A DNA stretch of 64,000 bases. Origin: Antedon mediterranea (lineage: Eukaryota > Echinodermata > Crinoidea > Comatulida > Antedonidae). The notes beneath the pieces were generated by a model that was given only the letters and a program-made list of their open reading frames with translations, was not told where the DNA came from and made no database searches. Shown here in pieces: positions 11,449-22,146 of this stretch; within the stretch, counting starts at the first letter, position 1, and each line of letters opens with the position of its first letter. The stretch spans positions 35,597,648 through 35,661,647 of the forward strand of contig NC_092673.1 of NCBI RefSeq assembly GCF_964355755.1, in the 5' to 3' direction. The position numbers were made by a program, and so were the translations under genes.

Positions 11449-12097
11449 AAACATTTAGTTACAGTCTCTCTTTATCTATATTTGTGAGGTCAGTATACAG
11501 AGAAATAATATAATACCTTAACCACTAAAGATATGTTATTCATGATATTAAGTGAAGGAATATTAATTTTTTATTATTGAATACGTATACAGGTTTAATC
11601 ATAAATGAAATTTAACACAATAAGTGACTATAAACTTATAAAATTGTGTACATTAATTTTTCTCCCTGTCTTGACCATTTTCCCCCGGTCTCGACCATTT
11701 ACTCCAAGTCTCGATAATTTACTTCAAGTCTTGACCAATCCCCTTGACCATAACTAAAGTTTTACACAACTTTTATTAATGGACAGTCTCTCTTTATCTA
11801 TATGTGTGACGTCAGTATACAGAGAAATAATATATTACCTTAACCACTAAAGATATGTTATTCATGATATTAAGCATAAGAAAGTTATTCTTTTTTTTTA
11901 TTATTGAATACGTATACAGGTTTATTCATAAATGAATGTTAACACAATAATTGACTATAAACTTATAAAATGGTGTACATTAATTTTTCTCTCGGTCTTG
12001 ACCATTTGCCACCGGTTTTGACCATTTACTCCAAGTCTTGACCAATTCCCCTTGGCCATAACTAAAGTTTTACACAACTTTTATTATTAGAAAACCC
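11449..12097. repeat. Tandem duplication next to palindrome centre (right)
   Basis: Mirror image of the left-arm unit. It differs by a 4-bp deletion (ATATGTGTG against ATAATTATGTGTG read in the same sense) and single-base changes. Confidence 0.7.
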
Positions 12098-12106
12098 TAT
12101 TCCTAA

Positions 12107-12313
12107 ATGGTTTCCAGTCCACTTGTATTTAAACATTGTATCAGAGAGTTGAAAAATAAGTTCCCTGAACATGTTATGCGATGTGGTCATCATAAGTGTG
12201 TAGACCGCATGGCTTTATCACCAACGAGGATATCACAAGCCGTGGCAACAGATAAGAAGAACAGACGACCGTGTCCACTTTTCAATGTTCAGATCATTTT
12301 CGGCCGATTTTGA
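12107..12313 (+). CDS. Small basic Cys/His-containing ORF (right copy), uncertain
   Basis: Identical mirror copy of the ORF at 9956-10162, reading outward on the plus strand. The same caution applies: no family is recognised and the length is short. Confidence 0.25.
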   Translation: MVSSPLVFKHCIRELKNKFPEHVMRCGHHKCVDRMALSPTRISQAVATDKKNRRPCPLFNVQIIFGRF

Positions 12314-15300
12314 TGTATGGAAGAGATTATTAATTAGTGGGTTAGGTTCAGCTTATTTAGGTATTGATTGTTTGGAAGTTAGTAGGTTGTTCGTTTTTTG
12401 TTTTTTTTTTTGTTTTTTTTTTATTATTATTGACCCGTTCTGATAACCGTAGAAACACGTCCGAAAAAAAAAAACAAACACATCGTTCGAATTCTCTTTG
12501 GAGAAAGTATCATACACTCAGCAAACAATGTCTACTTGAATGATTGTAGGAATACAGTAGACTTCAAGTCTTCAGTTAATCAGTTATTGTACTGTTATAT
12601 TGGTGTATCGTACATTCGTTTCTTTATCGTTATAATATACTGTTTATTAATAAACTTTTATGTTTCGCATCCTGCATTACAGCTCTTTTAGACCGTTGAC
12701 AAGTCTAAGCTCCTGAGAGGGAAGGCAGAATGCAATCATAGACATAAATCTCAGAATATTAACTTCAATTTTCCGAACTGTTTGAATTACGAACGGCAAA
12801 AGGCCTGTACCTACAATTCAAGAGGGTGTGTGTGTTTGTAAAGTGTAGGCCCTATACTTAAAATACTAAAGTTGATATACCTGCTGGAGGTATTGTTTTT
12901 CGTACGAAAACGATCGCTATGCTGTTTTAGCTGTTAAATGTTTGGTTTGTATTTGTTTCTTAATGGTAATGCCACGTCACATGTACACATCGACATGTAC
13001 ACTTTTATAAGCATGAGTTTAATGTGTGAACTTTTTTTGTAAATTTATTCTATACACTTTTTGTAAAATTATTTCTGTATACTTTTTTTTTAAATAAAAG
13101 CTGTACACCTCGTTTTAAGAATGTCTGGCCAATGTACACTGTACACCTTTATAAGAATTAATTTTTTTTTTTTTGTTAATTTATTCTGTACATTTTTTGT
13201 AAAGTTATTTTTGTACACTTTTTTTATCGAAATAAAATCTGTACACCTTTATTTTCTTAAATTCCAGTAATTTGTTAGTGTTATTGTTTAAATGATTTGT
13301 GAAACTAATTTGTATTGTTTACCGCATGTTACAATATTGATGATCTCCTACAGGTAATGAACCGTTTTAGTGGTTATACTTGTTAACTTTTTAAGCAACA
13401 TCACACTCATTTTAACCAGGAGGAGATAAAATGCAAATAAAACGATTTTTAAAAAGTAAACATAACTACAATTTTTACAAAATATACCAACTACATGGAG
13501 GCCTGCAAACTTTACGAGTATAAACAGGTAATAAACTGTAATAGAGAAACACTATATCGACATTAACATACATAATTATAAACAATGAGTTGGTGTAAAC
13601 CGAGAAAAACACAGGTTACTGTATAACAATGTAAGACAAACTTTTTATCCCCATTATTAATTGTTTTCTCGTGCCGCTATGCAGACTTTAAAAAAAAAGG
13701 TGGGGGGGGGGGGGGGTTATGGTACATTGAGTATAAATCCTTTAGAGTAATATTCGTGTTTGTTATGAGCTGGTAAGAAAAAAAGTAAAGATATAAAGTA
13801 TTTGTGTAAAGATATTACACCTGATGAGTTGAATAATGTGATGTAATAAAATGATGAGTGACTAGCAAAATATATATATCGGTAGATATTTTACAGTAAG
13901 GTACTAGCAGTATGATGCGACGTAATTTGAAACTGCTTTACAATTGGAAACGTTAAACGCGTCTCCTGTGATTTTGTGAAGGAAAAATTTACGTTAATAT
14001 AACTTCGAGACGAAAATGATTTGTTTGGTGTATTTCCTTTTCTTTTGTCTTTGTTTCGTTTATTTATTATTTAACTAGTAGCTCAGATTTGTGATTGGTT
14101 GATGTTTGTTGCTGCTGTCCGATAGTTATCGTGTTGTAACGTATTCTTCATTGACGTCAGCTGTTCTTGAATGAGAAAACCTTTTAAAAATAGTGACGTC
14201 ATGTTTTGTCTAATATTCCCTGTCGATGATACCTAGCGTCAGTAATAAACCCCTTACTGAGGAATCTTTCATAAAATGGTGCTAGATTAAGGGATGTGAG
14301 AGAGCTATAGGTAACCATCAATAAGAGAACATTTACAAAGAACCGTTAAAAGGCTACAGAGCGAAGACACAGGCCTGTAAAATTGCTAACGAAACAGCGG
14401 AAGATTCATAAAAAAAGTTTTTAAAAAATAGTCGAAAGATAAACATGTAGAAAAAAAAGTAGGCCTTAGAATAACTAATGGAAATAACCTGTTTGTAAAC
14501 AAATTTCAATGTTTGGGGTCCGGTTGAATGTCTAGCTTTTCTGTTTTTCTGTTAAAATGTGTTAAGTGTAAAGAAAATACAATTGGCAACCAAAACGTCT
14601 TTCTGCCTTCAAATTATGATCGACCTGTGTTTGCAATTATGATAAAAGTAATATTAAATAATACGCAGACATCTATTATTTCTCACCATTGAATTCAAAA
14701 TTTATTTACAATACCACTTACAGTAAAACTACTGTAGATCTACATGGTCTTTATTGTAATAATATTAATCACACATATTTAGATAACTTATCGATACATG
14801 TACGAAATATATGTTTGTTATTATTAGTGTTATTAGGCCTATAACGATTCTTTTAATCTACCAGTCCGTTTCCTACGTTACGACATCATTTATCCGTTTC
14901 AAGTACCTGTTTCTCTTGAAATTACTAACTAAACGGTTAAAACGCTTTAAAGAAAAACTTGCACACTTGTTAAAAACATAAGAAACTGTTACATGTATTT
15001 ATAACAATTAGAAATACAATACAATTTACTTTTAAGAGATTATTTAATTTTTATCCACACAATGGGAAACAATCACATGAATATTAACGATCAATGGAAT
15101 TAGGTATAGATCTAAGTGAATTTCAATACAATAATACAGCTATTTGTTTCGTAAAGTTAATAATTATCCACACAATGACAAACAATCACATTATTATTAA
15201 CGATCAATGGAATTAGCCCTATATCTAAGTGAATTAACTTCAATACAATAATACAACCATTTGTAGAAATATCATCACAAAAGTAATTTAACTGGTACTA

Positions 15301-15397
15301 CTACACTATATGAGAACAGATCATGAACAGTTGATGTTCTTGAAATCTGCAATCGCTATTAAAGACTGTTAGGCCTAATGTTTGCGTAAAATTTCTC
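12314..15397. other. Non-coding part of right palindrome arm
   Basis: Reverse-complement copy of 6874-9955, including the 110-bp tandem duplication and the homopolymer (15 G here against 13 C in the left arm). No gene is seen. Confidence 0.6.
12979..13249. repeat. GTGTAC motif cluster (right arm)
   Basis: Mirror copy of the cluster at 9020-9290, with the same roughly ten GTGTAC/GTACAC words. Confidence 0.6.
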
Positions 15398-17099
15398 TCA
15401 TCTTTTAATATCTCTAAACGTAAGATTTATTCTTGGTAGCTTGATGGATTGATTTTTAGGCAGTGAATGGTACCAGTACTCATTAGTGGGATAATTCATC
15501 ATTAATAATGTACCGTGTTTAAGATCAACAGTTACTGGTTCAATTATTCTTTTGGGACTCTTACCTCGCGCATCACCATGTCGAAATCTAAACATACGTG
15601 TTTGCCCCAATGATACAGAGGCGATTGGACTAAAGTGATTCATGTCTTTTTCATCATCTTTGTGTTCGCCAATGTAATCACTGCCAGTAGCATATCTATA
15701 GAGTAACGACAAAATACAATAGAAAATAAAGTATTTTAACATGAGATTAAAAAAAACCACCCAATTATCCATTGGGGGAGGGGGGATGTATGTAAGTAAA
15801 ATAACACTTGCATAATAGAATTAAAACAAACAAAATAATAAACAAGAATATTTACCGATTGACCAAGACAAAATTGAAGTAATGTCCTGTAACCGTTTTT
15901 AAAAGATCGCGGAGATCTTTCAGGAATGGTGGCCACGGTAAAGCTGGTACTGTATTGCCTGAATATTTGTAAGTTAAGCCCGAATCGCCAAACGAAACCT
16001 ACAGAGGGGAAAACCATACATTACATAGTAATTTAAGAATCTTATTTGGCGAGATGTAAATGAACACGCCCAAATAAAATCATTTACAGTAAAAGAGTAA
16101 ATTACACATATAGCTACCCAGCGGTAAATAAAGAAAAACAAAGGAAACGATATAGGCCTACAAGTAATTAACAAGTCATTAATACAAAACCACGGATAAA
16201 AACATAATGGAACTAACCTGTTTTCTAGGAATATTAAACCACTTTCCGTACACTTTCACCTTTGCAAGATCACCGGTAAAATAGTCAATCTCTTCCTCAC
16301 ATTTTTTAAACAATGTATCGGCTGTTCCTTTATCAAGAAGTTGAAGGTAATCACAATCTAAATTTTCCCCTGTTATCTTTTGCACAGATAACCCATCAGG
16401 GGATAGCAATTGTTGCTCTGAATTGAATAAACGTCCTCCGTTATCGTTTTCGTCACCACCACCATCGACGGTAACCGCATTATCATTATCAACCTCTTCA
16501 ATCATCTTTTGAATTTCACCGTGTTGTTCAATTAACTTGTACCACTGTCTCTTTGGAAGGTTTATACCTTTTTTGCCGGGTTTAAACTCGCCTCCTTCTT
16601 CGGCCTGGTAACAATGGCGAATACATACAAACTGCTCTTCTTTCCAGCTACTAACTACCACATGTAGTATGTCCGAAAGTGGGATTCTTACTGCTTCCAC
16701 CAAGTTAATGTCTCTTTGCAAGTCGGCTAGGGCTTGAAGAATTAAATCAATATTGGTAAAAAGTTTTTGCCACAGCAGAACGGGTAAATTAATACCTAGA
16801 GGTCCAGGTTTGAAGGCACCATTTTCTTCCGTTTGATAAAATTCTCTAAGGCATACATAAACAACTTCACCCCAGCGCTGGGCCACTACATGGCGTTTTT
16901 CAGACAGAAAAATCCGATTCGTTGAAGTTATTGGAATCTTTGGTTCACCACCGGTCATTTCGGCATAATCCATGGCGCTAATTCCTGAGGCAGAGTGAAA
17001 TGATTTTTTACTTGTTGACGGCTTCGCTGCTTTACTCAAATCGTTTGTTTGACCGTTGAAAAATGTTCTAGGATCCAATAACTTCGAGGAGGTAGTCAT
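15398..17099 (-). CDS. PC4-PC4-ALKBH2-like DNA dioxygenase, three exons (right copy)
   Basis: Mirror copy of the left-arm gene. Exons in reading order are 17099-16218, 15998-15856 and 15695-15398. The exon sequence and splice sites read the same as in the left copy, so it should give the same 440-residue protein. Retention of two intact reading frames fits either very recent duplication or arm-to-arm gene conversion. The two copies converge, with their 3' ends about 8.5 kb apart. Confidence 0.85.
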
Positions 17100-17147
17100 C
17101 GTTGGTACTTTAAAACTGCGTTTGAATCAGCTCCGATATATATACAG
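17100..17147 (-). promoter_or_regulatory. Candidate core promoter of PC4-AlkB gene (right)
   Basis: Mirror of the TATATATAT box region upstream of the left copy. Confidence 0.4.
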
Positions 17148-17302
17148 TTGAGTACGGAAGTACCTTTTTAAAAGTAATTAGCCTAAAGCGTTGTTAATTG
17201 TTTTTCCTATCAATTGTCTCCCTACAACGCGTGCGGCTTAAAGCATTGTTAACTGTTTGTTTTCCGGTCAATCGTTTTTCCGTGGCACGTGCGAAACACG
17301 TT

Positions 17303-17854
17303 TTAGATATCCTCACACAATAACTTATACAGGTTCTCTGAATTACTCAAGGTATTTACGAGAAAGTAAACAAAATGTCTATACCGTGGTAATGAATATT
17401 CCTCGTACTTATTCATCTCGCTGTACACGGTATCGTCTGTAACATACTCTTTATCCAGAACCTCCCGATAAAAATAATCAATCTGTTCTTCTGGAGATTT
17501 CATTAAACAGAAGTCATGATCTTTTTGACCAGGCCTATCAAATTCGCAACCATAACAAGCCGCTTTACTTAACATCCAACACATGTTTAACATTTGAGAA
17601 ACAAACACTTCTCTGGCTAAATATTCCAATTTCAATAAAAATTCTCTCTCCACCTCATCTACGTACGTAAATATACAACTTGTAGCCCGGCTACCCCTCT
17701 CATCTCCTTCATCAACACCGGCGGGTACACCCTCATTGGTCCGCATGTACCGATCACCGATATCGTTACCTGTAACAACAGTCTCCTCATCATCGCTAAT
17801 AATTATAACTGTATCTACACAGCTACCTAACGAAAAATCTATACTTCCAGACAT
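17303..17854 (-). CDS. Acidic SIM-containing protein, unknown function (right copy)
   Basis: Identical mirror copy of the 183-residue protein at 4417-4968, with the same SUMO-interacting motif (VIII + SDDEE, residues 16-24) and the same C100/C103/H113/C116 cluster. It lies upstream of the right-arm PC4-AlkB gene on the same strand. Confidence 0.6.
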   Translation of the reverse strand: MSGSIDFSLGSCVDTVIIISDDEETVVTGNDIGDRYMRTNEGVPAGVDEGDERGSRATSCIFTYVDEVEREFLLKLEYLAREVFVSQMLNMCWMLSKAACYGCEFDRPGQKDHDFCLMKSPEEQIDYFYREVLDKEYVTDDTVYSEMNKYEEYSLPRYRHFVYFLVNTLSNSENLYKLLCEDI

Positions 17855-18155
17855 AGCGAAATACTGTAACTCTACGATAAAATAGACGAAACAACTGGAA
17901 AGGTCACAAAAAGCAGTCCCTCTTCTTACAATGTCTAAAGAGAAACGGCTCTAAAATATAAAAAACAAAACTATTGTACCAAACAAAAAGAACAATGAAC
18001 AAAAGAAATTAGGAAATACTAAACAAAAGAGACCTATGCAATGGTCAAACCGCCTAAAAATAACAATAGCAATCCTCAAACAAAGAACTACCTTCACTAA
18101 TATATTTTAACCCAGGCCAAAACGAAAACCCCGCCAAAATAACAAACCCCCTTCT

Positions 18156-18403
18156 CTAACAAAGAATGACCTTTCGCTAATTAATATTACAATAACAGGA
18201 AATTAAACAATAGAAAATAATATATACCCTGGGGATATGACATTCCTTTCCGGTCTGGTACAAAGAGTGACCTTTCACTAATTATTATTACAATACCTGG
18301 AAATTAAACAATAGAAATATGAAATATACCCCGGGGGTATGACCTTCTATTCGGGTCTGGAATACTCCTGCCCTGGGGGTATGACCTTTCATTCGGGTCT
18401 GTA
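18156..18403 (-). repeat. Degenerate direct repeats near the right palindrome end
   Basis: Mirror of the subterminal repeats at 3868-4115, with GGTATGACCTT phrases just inside the right terminus. Confidence 0.6.
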
Positions 18404-18427
18404 TTCCCTTATATACTACTAGCGCTT

Positions 18428-18689
18428 TTCTAACAAAATCAACGCGCACACAATAAAAAAATTCTACGTATAGAATTACACACAAAATAAATATACTATA
18501 GCATGAGTGTATCTTGTACGAGATCTTGTACCTCCCTGATTTAACGTATATGTATGTAACGATTCTCTCTGTAAGCACGAAATATATAGTAATTAATACA
18601 TTTTTTCAAGAGAATACATCCCGTAGTGATTTCCAGCCAATTTTCTTACCAATATGGCATGTATAATACGGGTTTTTTCTCAGACGGAA
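18428..18689. other. Right flank of palindrome, nothing recognised
   Basis: AT-rich DNA. The only structure noted is an imperfect 16-bp palindrome, GTACGAGATCTTGTAC, near 18518. No gene is seen. Confidence 0.4.
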
Positions 18690-19041
18690 TGTTAATAACA
18701 AGCACGAATGTGCAATAACTCGGGGTACAGCGAAAGAAGCTGTAATGACGTCATAAGACCGGATGTAACGTCACATACACATCAATAACCGCGCTTCCAA
18801 ATACGGCTATACGGTACCATCTTCGAGACGTGATATGGCTGCATCCGGTTTGAAATTAAAAAATCCGGCTCTATAGCTTTGAGGACATGTCCCTGTAGTA
18901 TATTCATGCTAAATCCGAGCTCAATACTACAACGAATAAGGGAGGAGTAGTACTTTATAAATCGCACTTTTTGCTCAATAGTGTCCGGATGGAAGAAGAA
19001 GAGGAAAAGATGAGAGTCCTAGACTCAGGTACCCCGAGTAA
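18690..19041 (+). repeat. Dispersed 340-bp repeat, copy 1
   Basis: Begins with AGCACGAATGTGCAATAACT and CGGGGTAC and ends at GACTCAGGTACCCCGAG. Inside are TGACGTCA words and the phrase CCGGCTCTATAG. It is the same family as the copies at 23271-23945 and the split copy at 21476-22141. Confidence 0.8.
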
Positions 19042-19095
19042 TAAAACGAGATATACTCTATATCATATTACGTATACAGTATATTTCACCATAAA

Positions 19096-19604
19096 GTTAT
19101 CCTTTGTTTGTAAATCACTTATTGGAACGGTTGATTGTAGTAGTGTTCGTCAATCTTTAGTTGTTAATGGCCGTCACCTTGATACACTTAAGTTCATTCA
19201 TCACTATGCTCGAACCAATTGTCTTCATCATTCCGCTATTAATATATTCCCTAGGTTGTGGGAAGAATTACCGGAAATGATTAAAAATTCTTTAATTTTA
19301 GACAGTTTTCAAATATTTTTAAATTCACTTAAATCACATGTTTTATATTGACTTTGTTGAATCGACTATTATGTATTTTATCCGTTTATTTTATATTGAC
19401 ACTGTTGATTCGTCTATTTGTTTTTTAAATATTTTTATATAGTTTATTTTATATCATTGTTGTTACTTTGGGAGTACGGAACCTGAACTCTTGTTATAGT
19501 GATTAGGTTCACTTTTAGGTTCCTGCCTACTCCCTTAGTTTCTGTGTTTTGTTTGTTTGTAACTGGTTTTTGGCAATAAATAATAATAATAATAATAATA
19601 AAGA
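19096..19604 (+). mobile_element. 5'-truncated LINE copy, same family as 29952-36660
   Basis: The last ~85 codons of the ORF plus the 3' UTR and (TAA)n tail of the minus-strand LINE at 29952-36660, almost base for base; one A/T-run indel is visible in the UTR. The junction is at GTTATCC, and ATAAAG flanks both sides as a possible target duplication, although the right one merges with the tail. Severe 5' truncation with near identity indicates recent retrotransposition. Confidence 0.85.
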
Positions 19605-19610
19605 AAAATA

Positions 19611-19681
19611 GGTTTCGCCAGGGCTCGAACCGGTTCCTTCTGCGTGTTAAGCAGACTTGACAACCACTACACTACGAAACC
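19611..19681 (-). tRNA. tRNA-Val(AAC)-like, probably pseudogene
   Basis: 71 nt. The acceptor stem GGTTTCG/CGAAACC pairs perfectly, and the anticodon stem TCTGC/GCAGA encloses TTAACAC, anticodon AAC (valine). The D-stem is weak (GTG opposite CAA), and the T-stem ACCGG/CCTGG has two mismatches. It is tRNA-derived, but probably not functional. Confidence 0.55.
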
Positions 19682-19902
19682 TACTTACACTAAAAATGTG
19701 GGTTACAGAAAGTTTTTTAATCCATTTAAATTACAAATAAATATGGTAATAAGCACAAAGCAAAATAAACATGTGTAAAAGTGATAATTACCGATTACGC
19801 AAAATAAGTATTTTAAAAAATAATAAAAATAAGATATAGGCCTACTGTGTATAATTATCATATTGCGTATACAGTACTTTTCACTATAAAGTTTTAAAAA
19901 AA

Positions 19903-19974
19903 GCCTTCACCCGGGCTCGAACCAGGTACCTTCTGCGTGTTAAGCAAACGTGATAACCACTACGCCAAGAAGCC
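19903..19974 (-). tRNA. tRNA-Val(AAC)-like, degenerate
   Basis: 72 nt with the same TTAACAC anticodon loop (AAC), a good T-arm (CCTGG/CCGGG with one G-T pair) and a GGTTCGAGCC B-box. The acceptor stem GGCTTCT/TGAAGGC has two mismatches. Confidence 0.5.
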
Positions 19975-19979
19975 GAATA

Positions 19980-21408
19980 TCTATATTATAAGTGAGAGAG
20001 TTTGTCTGTTTGTCTGTCTGTTTGTTTGTTTGTTTGTCTGTTTGTTCGTTATACAAATTTTTGTTACTGCACGTAATCTTACATATGGGGTATCAAAATG
20101 ACCGCAATTGTACCGGGAATGTTCTAAGCTATATTTCAACATCATCCGCAACCTAGGATCCATGTTAGGGACCAAAATGTGGTCAAAACCCCCACTTTCG
20201 ATGTTTGTTCGTTATACAAATTTCTGTTTCTGCACGTAACCATACGTATGGGGTATCAAAATGATGGCAATTGTACCCGGAAGGTTTTAAACTACATTTA
20301 AAAAAATTCCCCCGAATTCTGGGGTTTTTGTGGGAGGGGTGGGGGGGGGGGGTGGTGTGGTGGTTTGTGATGTCATTTTTTGCTAGGGCTCGGGGTTGTA
20401 GGCTATCGAATTGTAAAATTATACTACAAAAGTTTTACAGTATTTGAATTATCCTCAGCAAGGCGTATATAGATTTACATATTTTATTCATTAACCAATA
20501 TGACACCTATTCATTTACACATTTAGCAAAGTACTTTAAGCATATCTAGCTATGTATCGGTATCTTGGATTTTCTCATTACAGACATCCATTCCTGTGTG
20601 AACATACAAACGTTGTTTACTGTTACTGTGTTCAACTACATCACGATGCCTCCAAGAAAAAAACGTCCATTGTGGGAGAATGGGGTTGGGAGTTGTGGTT
20701 CAGGGGATAGTGGGGTTTTGCGTAGACCAGAATTGTGTTTGGAAAATATTAAAGTATTTAATTATTCCTGGGAAGCGGCTGGGAGTTTGGGGTGGGGATG
20801 CAGGCCTATCACCATTACCGAAACTGTATTTGGAATGTTTTAAACTACATTTGAAAACTGCCACTGAGGGATTATGGGTTGGGAGTGATAATAACATAAT
20901 TTGTACTGGAACCGTCTTCAACACATCACCCAGTGTATCTGGGGTGTGTTTGTAGGGGGAGGTAGAAGAGCGAAAATACTGGCGTAATGAAGTAGCCTAT
21001 TTGCTTGAAATTGTACTAGGAAAAGTTACTATATTTGAACTGTCTAGGGGAGGAGTTAAGGTTTGTTGATTGTGGCTGGGGTGGTGAGAGGAGAAAGAAG
21101 GCTGGGGGCCCGCAGTATCTAAATTAGACATTTTAATTATCAGCCAATATGACACCTATTCATTTACACAATTTCCAACGTACTTCAACCATTATTAGAC
21201 CCATCATAGCTATGTATACTCCTCTCATTTTGAAGCTTACGTTGAATTGAATTTGTCCACCACTGGGAAGAATTTGTTTTTAAAAAAGAGTATGGGGTGG
21301 TATTGAAGAAGGGTGGAGGTTGGTGAGTATAGACAGATACTGGCGTCGGGTGTTGAGAAGGCTTTAAACTAATTTTGAAACCCGCCCTGGGGCGGGTATA
21401 ATTGCTAG
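19980..21408 (+). mobile_element. Non-autonomous Helitron
   Basis: The 5' end is TCTATATTATAAGTGAGAG followed by a TTTG/TCTG-rich run. The 3' end has the hairpin CCCGCCC-TG-GGGCGGG (21381-21396), TATAATTG and the terminal CTAG (21405-21408). It is inserted between A (19979) and T (21409) with no target duplication, as expected for Helitrons. The related block at 21901-21940 preserves the empty site. Inside are diverged repeats of GGTATCAAAATG...CAATTGTACC and a G-rich tract at 20331-20365. No Rep/helicase is encoded. Confidence 0.88.
20331..20365 (+). other. G-rich tract, quadruplex-capable
   Basis: GGGAGGGG, then a 13-G run, then GGTGG lies inside the Helitron. Four or more G-runs within 35 nt fit a G-quadruplex-forming sequence. 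Confidence 0.5.
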
Positions 21409-21546
21409 TAACTACATAACGCTGTGGTGTGTGTCACACATTGTGGCTTTTTAATTAAACAAATTAATTAACAAACAAGCACGAATGTGCAATACTCGGG
21501 GTACAGCGAAAGAAGCTGTATACAGACGTATACAGTTAGAAAGTTA
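21409..21546. repeat. Fragment of duplicated flank and 340-bp repeat
   Basis: AACTACATAACGCTG through TTAATTAACAA (21410-21475) recurs at 21927-21992. 21476-21521 is the first ~45 bp of the 340-bp dispersed repeat, whose tail resumes at 21991, so the second tRNA-like block interrupts that repeat. Confidence 0.7.
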
Positions 21547-21556
21547 AAGAAAAATA

Positions 21557-21627
21557 GGTTTCGCCAGGGCTCGAACCGGGACCTTCTGCGTGTTAAGCAG
21601 ACTTGACAACCACTACACTACGAAACC
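21557..21627 (-). tRNA. tRNA-Val(AAC)-like, best of four copies
   Basis: 71 nt with a perfect acceptor stem GGTTTCG/CGAAACC, anticodon AAC and a T-stem CCCGG/CCTGG with one mismatch. The D-stem is weak, as in copy 1. It is the most tRNA-like of the four, but activity is doubtful. Confidence 0.55.
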
Positions 21628-21839
21628 TCTTACATTAAAAATGTGGGTTACAGAAAGTTTTTTAATCCATTTAAATTACAAATAAATGGTAATAAGCACA
21701 AAGCAAAATAAACATGTGTAAAAGTGATAATTACCGATTACACAAAATAAGTATTTTAAAAAATAATAAAAATAAGATATACTCTGTATAATTATCATAT
21801 TGCGTATACAGTACTTTTCACCATAAAGTTAAAAAAAAA

Positions 21840-21911
21840 GGTTTCGTCCGGGCTCGAACCAGGTACCTTCTGCGTGTTAAGTAAACGTGATAACCACTAC
21901 GCCAAGAATCC
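21840..21911 (-). tRNA. tRNA-Val(AAC)-like, degenerate
   Basis: 72 nt with anticodon AAC and GGTTCGAGCC B-box intact. The acceptor stem is broken: GGATTCT does not pair with CGAAACC throughout. Confidence 0.45.
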
Positions 21912-21990
21912 GCATATAACCATATAACTACATAACGCTGTGGTGTGTGTCACACATTGTGGCTTCTTAATTAAACAAATTAATTAACAA

Positions 21991-22146
21991 CAAATTAAAA
22001 ATCCGGCTCTATAGCTTTGAGGACATGTCCCTGTAGTATGTTCATGCCAAATCCCAGCTCAATACTATAACGAATAAGGGAGGAGTAGTACTTTAAAAAT
22101 CGCGCTTTTTACTCAATAGTGTCCAGATGGAGGAAGAGGAGTCCCC
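21991..22146 (+). repeat. Dispersed 340-bp repeat, copy 2 (3' part)
   Basis: From AAATCCGGCTCTATAG to GATGGAGGAAGAGGAGT, matching the 3' half of the units at 23271-23945. A TIR element follows directly. Confidence 0.7.

Larger units (their letters stand above)
3844..18427. repeat. Giant palindrome (inverted repeat, about 7.3-kb arms)
   Basis: Positions pair as x + y = 22271 from the outer ends (3844 with 18427) inwards. The sum becomes 22269 after a poly-C tract (13 C at 8555-8567 against 15 G in the other arm), and the arms meet at a 66-nt spacer (11115-11180). Every stretch I compared outside the central 1.4 kb was identical apart from that homopolymer. The central part differs by a 4-bp indel near 10475, a substitution near 10574, a 16-bp indel near 11000, several substitutions and a 6-bp indel near 11096. 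Pairing stops sharply at AAGCGCT/AGCGCTT. No target-site duplication is evident in the flanks. Each arm holds the same genes, converging on the centre. Confidence 0.95.
19605..19979. repeat. Segmental duplication block 1 (tRNA-like pair)
   Basis: About 370 bp duplicated at 21547-21912. Each block has two tRNA-Val-like sequences in the same orientation separated by about 220 bp containing GTGGGTTACAGAAAGTTTTT and ATAATTATCATATTGCG. A Helitron has inserted immediately after this block. Confidence 0.85.
21547..21912. repeat. Segmental duplication block 2 (tRNA-like pair)
   Basis: Second copy of 19605-19979, without the Helitron and without the LINE insertion. It serves as the empty-site reference for the Helitron. 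Confidence 0.85.

Noticed and set aside
3844-18427. Palindrome as a long-read fold-back artefact
   Set aside because: Not fully excluded, but a unique 66-nt spacer, a 16-bp indel and several substitutions near the centre are hard to obtain from copying one molecule back on itself.
18971-19351. 126-codon plus-strand frame
   Set aside because: A chimera of dispersed repeat, host DNA and the truncated LINE tail; only the last ~85 codons are LINE protein.
20565-20955. Overlapping open frames inside the Helitron
   Set aside because: Short, overlapping on both strands and within G-rich non-coding repeats; no Rep or helicase motif.
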